64,000 nucleotides of DNA from positions 62,001 through 126,000 of the forward strand of contig UEHQ01000016.1 of the NCBI GenBank assembly GCA_900489925.1, written 5' to 3'. Made by a program: the position numbers and the translations under genes. Origin of the DNA: Hyphomicrobiales bacterium (GTDB taxonomy: Bacteria; Pseudomonadota; Alphaproteobacteria; Rhizobiales; Rhizobiaceae). This document shows positions 18,000-27,271 of the stretch, piece after piece (position 1 is the first letter of the stretch; each line of letters begins with the position of its first letter). The notes below the pieces were generated by a model. It saw only the letters and a list, made by a program, of their open reading frames with translations. It was not told the origin of the DNA and made no database searches.

Positions 18000-20338
18000 T
18001 GGATAAATCTGCCTTCCCCGAACCCAAGTTCATCATCAACGGCGCCATGCACGGTTCGCTGCGCCACGATTCCGCGCACAAGCATGTGACCGGAGCCGCC
18101 GACTACATCGACGACCTGCCGGAACCCGCGGGCCTGCTGCACGGCGCGCTTGGACTATCCGACCGCGCGCACGCCGAAATTCTCAGCATGGACCTCTCGG
18201 AGGTTGCGGCGACGCCGGGCGTCGTGTGGGTGTTCACCGGCAAAGACGTCCCTGGCGTCAACGATGTCAGCTCCAACGGCAGCCACGACGAGCCGCTGCT
18301 TGCCGAGACCAAGGTTGAATTCCACAACCAGCCGATTTTCGCGGTCATTGCCGAGACCCGCGACATTGCTCGCCGCGCCGCCCGCAAGGCCAAGATCGAA
18401 TATCGCGACCTTCCACACTGGAGCGACATCGACGGCGCGCTGGAAAACGGCAGCCCCTTGGTGATCACGCCGATGACGCTGAAGCGGGGCGAAGCCAAGG
18501 CCGAGATGGAGAAGGCAACGCGCCGCCTCACAGGGCAGATGCGGATTGGCGGCCAGGAGCACTTTTATCTCGAAAGCCACATCGCCATGGCGATCCCCGG
18601 CGAAGACGACGAAGTTACCGTCTGGTCGTCGACACAGCATCCAAGCGAAATCCAGCATATCGTCGGCCACGTCCTCAACATCCCCTCGAATGCCGTTACG
18701 GTGAACGTGCGTCGCATGGGCGGCGGCTTCGGCGGCAAGGAAACCCAGGGCAACCAGTTCGCCGCCCTGGCTGCCATCGCCGCCAAGAAGCTCAAGCGCG
18801 CCATCAAGTTCCGTCCGGACCGCGACGAAGACATGGCGGCGACCGGCAAGCGCCATGACTTCCTGGTCGATTACGAACTCGGCTTCAACGACGAAGGCCG
18901 TATCCACGCCGTGGACGCGACCTATGCCGCACGCTGCGGCTTCTCGTCCGACCTTTCCGGTCCGGTGACCGACCGCGCGCTCTTCCATGCGGATTCCAGC
19001 TATTTCTACCCGCATGTTCACCTGACCTCGAAGCCGCTCAAGACCCATACGGTCTCGAACACCGCCTTCCGTGGCTTCGGCGGCCCGCAGGGAATGCTGG
19101 GCGGCGAGCGCTTCATCGAGGAGATCGCCTACGCCGTCGGCAAGGACCCGCTGGAGGTCCGCAAGCTCAACTTCTACGGTCAGCCCGGCTCAGGGCGCAC
19201 CCTGACACCCTACCACCAGGAGGTCGAGGACAGCATTCTGGAGCGGATCGTCGGCGAACTGGAAGAGAGTGTCGATTATCAGGCTCGCCGCAAGGCGATC
19301 ATCGAGTTCAACCGCGACAGCCGCTACATTCGCAAGGGGATCGCGCTGACGCCTGTGAAGTTCGGCATCTCTTTCACCATGACCGCCTTCAACCAGGCCG
19401 GCGCCCTCGTCCACGTCTATCAGGACGGATCGGTCCACCTGAACCACGGCGGCACCGAAATGGGCCAGGGTCTTTACACCAAGGTCGCACAGGTCCTCGC
19501 CGACAGTTTCCAGATCGATATCGAGCATGTGAAGATCACCGCGACGACGACAGGCAAGGTGCCGAACACATCGGCAACGGCCGCGTCCTCCGGTTCGGAC
19601 CTCAATGGCATGGCCGCCTATGATGCCGCCCGGCAGATTAAGGAGCGGCTGGTCGGCTTTGCTGCCGATATGTGGGGAGTGCCGGAATCGGAGGTCGTCT
19701 TCCTTCCGAACCGCGTTCGCGTTGGCGACAAGGAAATCCCCTTCCCCGACTTCATCAAGCAGGCTTATTTCGCCCGCGTGCAGCTCTCGGCTGCCGGCTT
19801 CTACAAGACGCCGAAGATCCACTGGGACCGCGCCGCCGGCAAGGGCACGCCGTTCTACTACTATTCCTACGGCGCATCCTGCACCGAAGTCTCTATCGAC
19901 ACACTCACCGGCGAATACCTGATCGACCGCACCGATATCCTCCACGATGTCGGCCGCTCGTTGAACCCGGCCATCGATATCGGCCAGGTCGAAGGCGCCT
20001 TCGTTCAGGGCATGGGCTGGCTGACCACAGAAGAACTCTGGTGGGATGCCAAGGGCCGCCTGCGCACGCACGCACCCTCGACCTACAAGATCCCCCTCGC
20101 CTCCGACCGGCCGAAGATCTTCAACGTCCGCCTGGCGGAATGGTCGGAAAACGCCGAGCACACCATCGGTCGCTCCAAGGCCGTAGGCGAGCCGCCCTTC
20201 ATGCTGGCGATCTCCGTGCTGGAAGCTCTGTCGATGGCTGTCGCCAGCGTCGCGGATTACAAGGTGTGCCCAAAGCTCGATGCGCCGGCAACGCCCGAAC
20301 GGGTGCTGATGGCCGTCGAGCGAATGAAGAAGGTGTAA
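17999..20338 (+). CDS. xdhB: xanthine dehydrogenase molybdopterin-binding subunit
   Basis: 779 residues from the ATG at 17999, which overlaps the xdhA stop. It oxidises hypoxanthine and xanthine to urate. Mo-cofactor motifs are present: RRMGGGFGGKETQ, NTAFRGFGGPQGM, GGTEMGQGLYTKVAQ and the C-terminal KAVGEPPFMLAISVLEAL with its catalytic Glu. A frame extension to 17819 lies inside xdhA and is not used. xdhC follows three bases after the stop. Confidence 0.96.
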   Translation: MDKSAFPEPKFIINGAMHGSLRHDSAHKHVTGAADYIDDLPEPAGLLHGALGLSDRAHAEILSMDLSEVAATPGVVWVFTGKDVPGVNDVSSNGSHDEPLLAETKVEFHNQPIFAVIAETRDIARRAARKAKIEYRDLPHWSDIDGALENGSPLVITPMTLKRGEAKAEMEKATRRLTGQMRIGGQEHFYLESHIAMAIPGEDDEVTVWSSTQHPSEIQHIVGHVLNIPSNAVTVNVRRMGGGFGGKETQGNQFAALAAIAAKKLKRAIKFRPDRDEDMAATGKRHDFLVDYELGFNDEGRIHAVDATYAARCGFSSDLSGPVTDRALFHADSSYFYPHVHLTSKPLKTHTVSNTAFRGFGGPQGMLGGERFIEEIAYAVGKDPLEVRKLNFYGQPGSGRTLTPYHQEVEDSILERIVGELEESVDYQARRKAIIEFNRDSRYIRKGIALTPVKFGISFTMTAFNQAGALVHVYQDGSVHLNHGGTEMGQGLYTKVAQVLADSFQIDIEHVKITATTTGKVPNTSATAASSGSDLNGMAAYDAARQIKERLVGFAADMWGVPESEVVFLPNRVRVGDKEIPFPDFIKQAYFARVQLSAAGFYKTPKIHWDRAAGKGTPFYYYSYGASCTEVSIDTLTGEYLIDRTDILHDVGRSLNPAIDIGQVEGAFVQGMGWLTTEELWWDAKGRLRTHAPSTYKIPLASDRPKIFNVRLAEWSENAEHTIGRSKAVGEPPFMLAISVLEALSMAVASVADYKVCPKLDAPATPERVLMAVERMKKV

Positions 20339-20341
20339 CCG

Positions 20342-21196
20342 ATGACCCGGCGCGAGGTCCTCTCAGGGTTTATTCCGAGGAGTGACTTCCGCGGTTTCCT
20401 CGCGACGCGCCCGCACGCGATCCTCATCGAGATCATCGGCACGCAGGGCTCGACGCCACGGGAAACCGGGACCTTCATGCTTGTGTCCGACGATGCCATC
20501 TGGGGCACGATCGGCGGCGGACAATTCGAATACATGGCGATCCGCAACGCGCGGGAACTGCTCGCCGGCTCCGGCGGCCTGGAAACGATGGACATCCCCC
20601 TCGGCCCGGAGATCGGCCAATGCTGCGGTGGGCGAACGCAGTTACATTTCCGCAAGGTGACAGGCGGTGTCGTTTCCGAACTGGAGAAAAAGCGAAGCGG
20701 CGAAACGGAGCAGCAAGCCGAGGTCTACCTCTTCGGCGCCGGCCACGTCGGACGGGCGCTCGCGGCTGCTCTTGCGCCGTTGCCGCTGCTGGTAACGCTC
20801 GTCGAAACTCGCAAGGAAGAGCTCGCCAATTTACCAGCGGAAGCCCGGACACGCCTCGTCCCGATGCCCGAAGCGCTGGTTGAGGAAATTCCGTCCGGCG
20901 CCGCCGTGGTCATTCTCACCCACGACCATGCGCTCGACTTCCTGATCGCGCGGGAAGCGCTCGCGCGCACCGACCTCGCCTATACCGGCATGATCGGCTC
21001 CGCCACGAAGCGTGCGACCTTCTCTAGCTGGCTGCTGCGCGAAGGCAGCGGCGAGAAAAACTGGATGGACAGGCTGACGCTGCCGATCGGCGGCTCGACG
21101 GTCAAGGACAAGCGGCCCGAAGTGATCGCCGCCATGACCGCCGCCGAGATCCTGACGGCGCTTGCCACGCATCATCGCCTGAGTTCCGTCTCGTAG
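20342..21196 (+). CDS. xdhC: xanthine dehydrogenase accessory protein XdhC
   Basis: 284 residues. XdhC binds and sulfurates the molybdenum cofactor and delivers it to XdhB. The N-terminal XdhC/CoxI domain includes IEIIGTQGSTPRETGTFMLV and GQCCGGRTQLHF; the C-terminal Rossmann-like domain starts AEVYLFGAGHVGRALAAAL and ends with DKRPEVIAAMTAAEILTAL. It is the last gene of the bdhA-xdhABC run, with a 3-bp gap after xdhB. Its 3' end overlaps a convergent small gene by 25 bp. Confidence 0.94.
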   Translation: MTRREVLSGFIPRSDFRGFLATRPHAILIEIIGTQGSTPRETGTFMLVSDDAIWGTIGGGQFEYMAIRNARELLAGSGGLETMDIPLGPEIGQCCGGRTQLHFRKVTGGVVSELEKKRSGETEQQAEVYLFGAGHVGRALAAALAPLPLLVTLVETRKEELANLPAEARTRLVPMPEALVEEIPSGAAVVILTHDHALDFLIAREALARTDLAYTGMIGSATKRATFSSWLLREGSGEKNWMDRLTLPIGGSTVKDKRPEVIAAMTAAEILTALATHHRLSSVS

Positions 21197-21381
21197 CGCG
21201 GCTCGCGGCCGTCGAGAAATCCGAGGTCGCGCTTCACACGGTCAGGCATTCCTTCCATATAAAGTCGATCGGCCCGCCGGCGGTGGACAAGCATTCTGCG
21301 CGCCAACCCGACGACCCAACGCAGGACGCCGTGACCATCCAATTCTCTGCTGTGCTCGATAACGCTGCTATTGCAGTTCAT
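21172..21381 (-). CDS. small DUF1127-like protein
   Basis: 69 residues with GAGGTGAT upstream of the ATG. The C-terminal half (MPDRVKRDLGFLDGREPRYE) looks like the DUF1127 pattern of an arginine-rich helix followed by x-D-hydrophobic-G. Small DUF1127 proteins are frequent in Rhizobiaceae and some act in phosphate/carbon metabolism and RNA turnover. It is divergent from a LysR gene over a short region with an inverted repeat. Its end overlaps xdhC by 25 bp. The call rests on a short motif. Confidence 0.55.
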   Translation of the reverse strand: MNCNSSVIEHSRELDGHGVLRWVVGLARRMLVHRRRADRLYMEGMPDRVKRDLGFLDGREPRYETELRR

Positions 21382-21394
21382 GACATCACCTCAA

Positions 21395-21414
21395 CAATCT
21401 GATCTGTTAGATTG
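21395..21414. promoter_or_regulatory. inverted repeat between the DUF1127-like gene and lysR
   Basis: Perfect arms CAATCT (21395-21400) and AGATTG (21409-21414) with an 8-base centre lie between the two divergent starts. This is the position expected of a LysR autoregulatory site. Confidence 0.5.
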
Positions 21415-21482
21415 CAGTTTGTCGAAAAAAGTGATGCAATTCCAATCGAACAACCATCTGCATGCATAAAGAGAACTTATCC

Positions 21483-22379
21483 ATGAACCTGTCGAAGCAA
21501 TTCCCGCTGAATGCCCTGCGTGTCTTCGAGGCAGTGGCGCGGCTTGGCAGTTTCACCAAGGCCGGCGAGGAGCTGGGCATGACCCAGACGGCAGTCAGCT
21601 ACCAGGTGAAGCTTCTCGAGGAGAATATAGGCGAGCCACTCTTCCTCCGCCGGCCGCGCCAGATCTCGCTCACGGAAACCGGTGAACGGCTGGCGCCGCG
21701 GGTCGCCGAAGCCTTCGAGACGCTGCAGCAGGCCATTGCCGAAGCCCGCGGCGAAACCGAGGTGACGCTGACGATCACCTGCCTGACCACCTTCGCCTCG
21801 CAATGGCTGGCGCGCCGGTTGGGCAACTTCCAACTCGCCAATCCACATATCGCCGTGCGGCTCAGCACCTCGGACGCGCTTGTCGATTTCAGCCGCGAAG
21901 CTGTCGATGTCGCCATCCGCTCGGGCAACGGCGTGTGGCCTGGCCTGCGGGCGGAGAAGCTGATGGAGGTCTATTTCACTCCGATGCTGAGCCCGGCGCT
22001 GGCCGAAAGCATCGGCGGCATCCATGAACCGGCTGACCTGTTGAAGTTGAAGATCTTCGACCCCTCCGATCCATGGTGGCTGCAATGGCTGGAAGAGGCT
22101 GGCGTGCGCAGCGCGGGCCTTGAGAAACGCATCAAGAGTTTCTACGGCGCTCAGGCCTTCGAAGCAGCGGCGGCCGTGGCCGGCCAAGGCGTCGCCATCC
22201 TGACGCCCGCCTTCTATCCGGATGAACTTGCCAGCGGAAAACTCTACCGCCCCTTCGAACTGCAATGTTCCGACGACCGCGGCTACTGGCTGGCCTACCC
22301 GGAAAACCGTCGCAACGTTGCCAAGATCCGAGCCTTCCGCAACTGGATTTTGGCGGAAATGAAGGCGGACGGACAGTAA
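21483..22379 (+). CDS. LysR family transcriptional regulator (GcvA-like)
   Basis: 298 residues from the ATG at 21483, preceded by AAAGAGAA; a 7-residue longer frame starts at 21462. The N-terminal helix-turn-helix reads LNALRVFEAVARLGSFTKAG then MTQTAVSYQVKLLEENIGEP. The C-terminal effector domain with LTITCLTTFASQWLARRLGN resembles GcvA-like regulators, often of amino-acid or one-carbon genes. Its closest partner by position is the divergent DUF1127-like gene. The effector is unknown. Confidence 0.88.
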   Translation: MNLSKQFPLNALRVFEAVARLGSFTKAGEELGMTQTAVSYQVKLLEENIGEPLFLRRPRQISLTETGERLAPRVAEAFETLQQAIAEARGETEVTLTITCLTTFASQWLARRLGNFQLANPHIAVRLSTSDALVDFSREAVDVAIRSGNGVWPGLRAEKLMEVYFTPMLSPALAESIGGIHEPADLLKLKIFDPSDPWWLQWLEEAGVRSAGLEKRIKSFYGAQAFEAAAAVAGQGVAILTPAFYPDELASGKLYRPFELQCSDDRGYWLAYPENRRNVAKIRAFRNWILAEMKADGQ

Positions 22380-22386
22380 TCAGACG

Positions 22387-22719
22387 TCAATATCCCATCT
22401 CGGGCGCGTAGAAGCAGCGCGGCGTATCCTCGTTCGGAAACAGGCAGAGATGGTAGTCGCCATCGCCTGACTTCATCGCCTTGGTCATCGGTAGAAAAAA
22501 GACGTGCGCGTGAGTAACAAGACGGTGATCGCCGGGTAGCAGTGTCACCCGATAGCCCCGCGGGGTAATTGCAACGCTCTTCGGAGGGATCATCTGGCAG
22601 TCGCCGGTCTCGTTGTTGCCGTTGCAACAGAAGGGCTCGTAGCTCCAGCCCGTCGGCGCGTCATGGGCGTAAACCCCTGATGCAAAGGCAATCATCACAA
22701 ACACAAGAATACTGCGCAT
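22387..22719 (-). CDS. exported hypothetical protein
   Basis: 110 residues from the second ATG (22719), which stands 9 bases after GGAG; the first ATG at 22725 is too close to it. A signal peptide ends at about residue 18 (FASGVYAHD). The mature part has Cys pairs (FCCNGNNETGDCQMI and CLFPNEDTPRCFYAP) that could form disulfides, and the THAHVFFLP stretch. Rhizobial homologues of this type are uncharacterised periplasmic proteins. It is convergent with lysR. Confidence 0.78.
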   Translation of the reverse strand: MRSILVFVMIAFASGVYAHDAPTGWSYEPFCCNGNNETGDCQMIPPKSVAITPRGYRVTLLPGDHRLVTHAHVFFLPMTKAMKSGDGDYHLCLFPNEDTPRCFYAPEMGY

Positions 22720-23022
22720 CGGCATCTTCTCCGTCGATGAATGCGTCGCCGTGATGATGCGGTTCCGACCTCATCGCGGTGGCCTCAAACAGAAGTGTAA
22801 TCGAATCTTAACATTTCAAGGACCGCCAAATTCCCACCGGAAAGCGATGCCGCCGCAGGCTGGCCGCCCGTCCATATCCCGCAGGCGGCTACATTCGGGA
22901 AAACAAAAATGGACGCACGCACTTAGTTAGCCTGGGGAAGAGCGCTGATTGACGCGTTTCCCCTTTCCTCCGGGCCGAACTTTTTGCATGGTGCTGAATC
23001 GGAGGAAGAACAGGGGAACTAA
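22720..23022. other. intergenic region upstream of puuD
   Basis: About 300 bp carrying the divergent promoters for the exported protein and for puuD. The puuD ribosome site is GGAGGAAGAACAGGGG at about 23001-23017. A GC-rich stretch around 22845-22895 can fold, but I recognise no riboswitch class and no gene. Confidence 0.45.
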
Positions 23023-24267
23023 ATGTATGAATACGCCATAGCGTGGGAATGGCTGGCTTTTGCCGCTCGCTGGTTTCACGTCATCACCGCAGTCGCCTGG
23101 ATCGGCTCGTCGTTCTATTTCATTGCGCTCGATCTCGGCCTGGTGAAGCGCCCGCATCTTCCGCCGGGCGCCTATGGCGAGGAATGGCAGGTCCACGGCG
23201 GCGGCTTCTACCATATCCAGAAATACCTGGTGGCGCCGGCGCAGATGCCCGAGCACCTGACCTGGTTCAAATACGAGAGCTATTTCACCTGGCTTTCCGG
23301 CTTCCTGATGCTCTGTATCGTCTATTACGGCGGCGCAGATCTGTTCCTAATCGATCGCCACGTACTCGACGTCAGCGCTCCCGTCGCGATCGCGATCTCG
23401 CTCGCCTCGCTGGCCGTCGGCTGGATCATCTATGACCTGCTCTGCAAGTCGCCGATCGGCAAGAACACCTGGGGCCTGATGGTGGTGCTCTATGCCGTGC
23501 TGGTATTCATGGCCTGGGGCTATACGCAGCTCTTCACCGGCCGCGCCGCCTTCCTGCATCTCGGCGCCTTCACCGCGACGATCATGTCGGCCAACGTCTT
23601 CATGATCATCATCCCGAACCAGAAGATCGTCGTCGCCGATCTCATCGCCGGTCGCACGCCGGATGCGAAGTATGGCGCCATCGCCAAGCAGCGCTCGCTG
23701 CACAACAACTACCTGACGCTGCCGGTCATCTTCTTCATGTTGTCGAACCACTACCCGCTGGCTTTCGGCACGGCCTACAACTGGGTGATCGCGGCGCTGG
23801 TCTTCCTGATGGGCGTGACCATCCGCCATTGGTTCAACACCACGCATGCCCGCAAGGGGCGTCCGACGTGGACGTGGATCGCCACGGTCATCCTGTTCAT
23901 CCTGATCATGTGGCTGTCGACGGTGCCAAAGGTTCTGACCGGCGAAAAGGATGCAGCAGCGGAAACCGTCGCACCCGCCTTCCAGCAGTTTGCCGGCGAC
24001 CCGCATTTTCCGGCGGTGAAGCAGCTCATCGGCACCCGCTGTTCCATGTGTCATGCCGCCGAGCCCGTCTATGAGGGCTTGGCGCGGCCGCCAAAGAACG
24101 TCGTCCTTGAAAACGATGCCGAAATTGCCGCCCATGCGCGCGAGATCTATATTCAGGCGGGCCGCAGCCATGCGATGCCGCCCGGCAACGTGACCGACAT
24201 CACGCCGGACGAGCGCAAGCTGCTGGTCGCCTGGTTCGAAAGCGCTGTCGAAGGCAAGAAGGAATGA
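23023..24267 (+). CDS. puuD: urate hydroxylase PuuD, membrane-bound with C-terminal cytochrome c
   Basis: 414 residues. It oxidises urate to 5-hydroxyisourate at the inner membrane. The first ~300 residues form about eight transmembrane helices (WFHVITAVAWIGSSFYFIAL, WTWIATVILFILIMWLSTVP). The C-terminal domain has the haem c motif CSMCH near residue 345 and a downstream Met (SHAMPPGNVT) as likely axial ligand. This fits the PuuD type of bacterial urate oxidase, coupled to the respiratory chain. The next gene overlaps its stop (ATGA). Confidence 0.94.
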   Translation: MYEYAIAWEWLAFAARWFHVITAVAWIGSSFYFIALDLGLVKRPHLPPGAYGEEWQVHGGGFYHIQKYLVAPAQMPEHLTWFKYESYFTWLSGFLMLCIVYYGGADLFLIDRHVLDVSAPVAIAISLASLAVGWIIYDLLCKSPIGKNTWGLMVVLYAVLVFMAWGYTQLFTGRAAFLHLGAFTATIMSANVFMIIIPNQKIVVADLIAGRTPDAKYGAIAKQRSLHNNYLTLPVIFFMLSNHYPLAFGTAYNWVIAALVFLMGVTIRHWFNTTHARKGRPTWTWIATVILFILIMWLSTVPKVLTGEKDAAAETVAPAFQQFAGDPHFPAVKQLIGTRCSMCHAAEPVYEGLARPPKNVVLENDAEIAAHAREIYIQAGRSHAMPPGNVTDITPDERKLLVAWFESAVEGKKE

Positions 24268-24680
24268 TGACCGTCTCCCGCGCCCTGCTCCTGCTTTCTG
24301 CGCTGGCCCTTTGCGGCCAGGTCGCGACGTCAGCCTTGGCGGAGGCGACAACGGCGAGCGACTTTTCGGGGGATCTCAACGCCCTTGGGACGGAGCCGTT
24401 CTGGGCCGTGACAATCCGCGCTGAAGGGCTGACCTTCAGCCGGCCGGGCGAAGACGATGTCAAAAGCGCAAACCCCGGACCAGTGGTCGCCCAAGGCGCG
24501 GCCACTTGGACAGTCCAGGGCGGAGCTGCTCCCTTCGCACTGACGCTCACCAAGGAAGACTGCTCCGACGGGATGTCCGACCGCCACTATACCTTCAAGG
24601 CAACGCTGGCATTTCGGGACAAGACACTATACGGCTGCGCCGCGTCTCCGGCAGCGATCGCTGCCCAGCCTGCGCCCTGA
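24264..24680 (+). CDS. COG3650-like exported protein
   Basis: 138 residues. It begins with a signal peptide (about residues 1-27, ending SALAEAT) and the mature part has LNALGTEPFWAVTIRAEGLT, typical of the COG3650 group of small periplasmic proteins of unknown function. A single Cys pair (DCSDGMSD, LYGCAASP) may form a disulfide. Two ATGs (24264, 24267) overlap the puuD stop, so translation is probably coupled; guaD follows about 100 bp on. Confidence 0.8.
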   Translation: MMTVSRALLLLSALALCGQVATSALAEATTASDFSGDLNALGTEPFWAVTIRAEGLTFSRPGEDDVKSANPGPVVAQGAATWTVQGGAAPFALTLTKEDCSDGMSDRHYTFKATLAFRDKTLYGCAASPAAIAAQPAP

Positions 24681-24780
24681 CGCAAGTCGAGAAGCAGCTT
24701 CAACGGCCAGCCTCGCCGAATACCGCCGAGCCGTGCCGCACGACACAAACGAAAACCATAATCGACAGAGGCAGAAGCCC

Positions 24781-26088
24781 ATGACACAAACCCTTCTTCG
24801 CGGCCGCCTGCTCTCCTTCCTGCGTGCCCCGCAGAGCCTGACCGACACCGAAAGCTACCGCTATGAAGACGACGGCGGGCTGCTGATGCAGAACGGCGAG
24901 ATCGTCGCGTCCGGCCCCTACGCCGAGGTCAAGGCCAGGGCGTCCGCGGATGCCGCCGAGATCGACCACCGCCCGCATCTGATCATGCCCGGCTTCATCG
25001 ACATGCACCTGCATTTCCCGCAGATGCAAGTGATCGCCTCCTATGCGGCGAACCTCCTGGAATGGCTGAACACCTACACCTTCCCGGAGGAGTGCCGTTT
25101 CGTCGAGAGCGCGCATGCTCAGCGCATCGCGACCCATTTCTACGACGAACTGATCCGCCACGGCACGACGACGGCGGTTGCCTATTGCTCCGTCCACAAG
25201 ACCTCGGCCGACGCCTTCTTCTCCGAGGCTATGAAGCGCAACATGCGCATGGTCGGCGGCAAGGTGATGATGGACCGCAACGCGCCGCAGGGCCTGCTTG
25301 ATACACCGCAGATGGGCTATGACGAGACCCGCCAGATCATCGCGGACTGGCACGGCAAGGGACGCAACCACGTCGCCATCACCCCGCGCTTTGCGATCAC
25401 CTCCACGCCGGCGCAGATGGAAGCGAGCCAGGCGTTGGCGCGCGAATTTCCGGACCTGCATATCCAGACGCATCTCTCCGAGAACCACGACGAGATCAAG
25501 TTCACCTGCGAACTCTACCCCGAGGCGGTCGACTACACCGATATCTACGCTCGCTACGGCCTGCTGGGCAACAAGACGCTTTTCGGCCACTGCATCCATC
25601 TCTCGGACCGCGAAGCGGATGCGATGAGCGAGGCCGGCTCGGTCGCCGTTCACTGCCCGACCTCCAATCTCTTCCTCGGCTCCGGCCTCTTCCCACTGAA
25701 GGCGCTGGCGCGGCGCGACAAGCCTGTGCGTATCGGCGTCGCCACGGATATCGGCGGCGGCTCGAGCTATTCCATGCTGCGCACCATGGACGAGGCCTAC
25801 AAGATCCAGCAGCTGCTCGGCGAACGCCTGAACCCGCTGGAAAGCTACTACCTCATGACATTGGGCAACGCCCTGTCACTGTCATTGGCCGACAAGATCG
25901 GCACGCTGGATAACGGCACCGACGCCGACGTCGTCGTCCTGAACGCCGCCGCTACGCCTGCCATGGCGTTGAAGATGGAGGTGGTAAAGACACTTCCGGA
26001 AGAACTTTTCCTGCTTCAGACCATGGGCGACGACCGGGCAATCGTCGAGACCTATGTCGCCGGCATCGCTTTCAAGAGCACAATCTAG
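24781..26088 (+). CDS. guaD: guanine deaminase
   Basis: 435 residues from the ATG at 24781; the frame opens earlier at 24733. It converts guanine to xanthine, feeding xanthine dehydrogenase. The amidohydrolase metal site is seen in MPGFIDMHLHFPQMQ (HxH), QTHLSENHDE, GHCIHLSD and the Asp of GVATDIGGGSSYSM. The insert ASYAANLLEWLNTYTFPEE is characteristic of guanine deaminases. It follows puuD in the same direction. Confidence 0.95.
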   Translation: MTQTLLRGRLLSFLRAPQSLTDTESYRYEDDGGLLMQNGEIVASGPYAEVKARASADAAEIDHRPHLIMPGFIDMHLHFPQMQVIASYAANLLEWLNTYTFPEECRFVESAHAQRIATHFYDELIRHGTTTAVAYCSVHKTSADAFFSEAMKRNMRMVGGKVMMDRNAPQGLLDTPQMGYDETRQIIADWHGKGRNHVAITPRFAITSTPAQMEASQALAREFPDLHIQTHLSENHDEIKFTCELYPEAVDYTDIYARYGLLGNKTLFGHCIHLSDREADAMSEAGSVAVHCPTSNLFLGSGLFPLKALARRDKPVRIGVATDIGGGSSYSMLRTMDEAYKIQQLLGERLNPLESYYLMTLGNALSLSLADKIGTLDNGTDADVVVLNAAATPAMALKMEVVKTLPEELFLLQTMGDDRAIVETYVAGIAFKSTI

Positions 26089-26130
26089 GGCAGCCGGGAC
26101 CGGACGGTCCGCGATTACTCGGATTCCAAA

Positions 26131-26167
26131 ATCGATACAGGCCGCCGCAGTGGCAGCCTGTATCGAT
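26131..26167. terminator. strong hairpin between guaD and the convergent Met-rich gene
   Basis: A perfect 12-bp stem ATCGATACAGGC / GCCTGTATCGAT (26131-26142 and 26156-26167) with a 13-base loop lies between convergent genes. No T-run follows, but position and stem suggest bidirectional termination or 3'-end stabilisation. Confidence 0.65.
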
Positions 26168-26176
26168 GCCGAAGGA

Positions 26177-26449
26177 TTACATCGTGCCCATGCTTTTCAT
26201 TGCGTTGTCCATGTGCATCTTGCAGTCGTCCATCTTCTTGGCCTTCATCGAATCGTGAGCCATCATCATTTCCTTGGATGCCATCTCCTTCTTTTCCTTC
26301 ATCATCGGATCGGTCATTCCGTCGATTTTCGTCTGCATTTTCATCATCGACGCATTGTCGCATTTCGCCTTCATCATAGTCTCTGCGGCAAGCACCGGCG
26401 TGCCCGAAACCGATGCCAGAACAATGGCAGCCAGGGTGAATTTCAACAT
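26177..26449 (-). CDS. Met/Lys-rich exported small protein
   Basis: 90 residues with a signal peptide (residues 1 to about 22, TPVLAAETM). The mature part is extremely methionine-rich: 20 Met in 90 residues, arranged as MM, MxM and MMM clusters among Lys and Asp, plus two Cys and two His. Such composition suggests a soft-metal (copper or silver) binding or Met-oxidation sink protein in the periplasm; this is inference from composition. No family is known to me. It lies 45 bp downstream of a Tat-exported molybdoenzyme gene on the same strand. Confidence 0.8.
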   Translation of the reverse strand: MLKFTLAAIVLASVSGTPVLAAETMMKAKCDNASMMKMQTKIDGMTDPMMKEKKEMASKEMMMAHDSMKAKKMDDCKMHMDNAMKSMGTM

Positions 26450-26494
26450 CGTCTTCTCCTCATTGTGGGCACCATTGCCCGTTGGTAAAGCCGC

Positions 26495-27271
26495 TCAGAT
26501 TCCCGCGTACCATTCGTAACCACGATCTTCCCAGAAACCGCCTTTGCCGCCCCACAGGCCGGCGAAGCTGTCCTTGATCTCGATCCTCATCAGGTATTTC
26601 GCGTGCTTGTAGCCGAGGTGCCGCTCGACCCGCAGGCGCAGCGGCGCGCCGTGGGCGACCTCGAGATCCTTGCCGTTGAGCTGATAGGCAAGAAGCGTCT
26701 GCGGGTGGAACGCATCTATGAGATCAATGCTCTCGTAATAAGTGCCGCTGCCGTCCATCGTCTGTTCAAGCTGATCAGCACAATAGAACACAGCATAGCG
26801 CGCACCAGTCTTCAGGCCCGCGCTCTGCAGCAGCGGCCCCAAAGGTGTGCCGGTCCATTTGCCGATGGCGCTCCAGCCCTCAACACAGTCATGACGGGTG
26901 ATCTGTGTGCGCGATGGAAGCAGCTTCAGGTCGGAAAGAGAAAGGGCGACGGGACGCTCTACCAAACCGTCGATCTTTAGCCGCCAATCGGCGAACCCAT
27001 TTTCCACCAGGCGAGCATACTCTTCGCTATCGGGCTGACTGGTCCCGTTTGGCTTGAAGGTCGGCGAAATATCCGCCTCCGAGAATTCACGAGCCAGCTT
27101 GTTCTTGGGAACCAATAGCCGCTGGCCTTTCAGCGTCAGTTGCTCTGCCATTGCGAGAACATTTTGAACGTTGGCATCCTGGGAAACGTCATCGCAGCCA
27201 GTCAGGCCGATAGCCCCGAGCCCTACGGCCGATCCGATCAACAGACGACGGCGTGTGATTGAAAAGGTCAT
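26495..27271 (-). CDS. Tat-exported molybdopterin-dependent oxidoreductase (MsrP/YedY-like)
   Basis: 258 residues. The N-terminus SITRRRLLIGSAVGLGAIGL is a twin-arginine signal followed by LTGC, a possible lipobox. The sulfite-oxidase-fold core has TRHDCVEGWSAIGKWTG, whose Cys is the expected molybdenum ligand, and ESIDLIDAFHPQTLLAYQLN. A cytochrome b gene overlaps upstream by 4 bp, as in MsrPQ-like pairs, so electrons probably come from the quinone pool. The substrate is unknown; methionine sulfoxide repair is one possibility given the Met-rich neighbour. Confidence 0.88.
   Translation of the reverse strand: MTFSITRRRLLIGSAVGLGAIGLTGCDDVSQDANVQNVLAMAEQLTLKGQRLLVPKNKLAREFSEADISPTFKPNGTSQPDSEEYARLVENGFADWRLKIDGLVERPVALSLSDLKLLPSRTQITRHDCVEGWSAIGKWTGTPLGPLLQSAGLKTGARYAVFYCADQLEQTMDGSGTYYESIDLIDAFHPQTLLAYQLNGKDLEVAHGAPLRLRVERHLGYKHAKYLMRIEIKDSFAGLWGGKGGFWEDRGYEWYAGI

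Noticed and set aside
22845..22900. GC-rich foldable stretch before puuD considered as a purine riboswitch
   Set aside because: No conserved purine or xanthine riboswitch core was recognised, and the stretch lies more than 100 bp from the puuD start.
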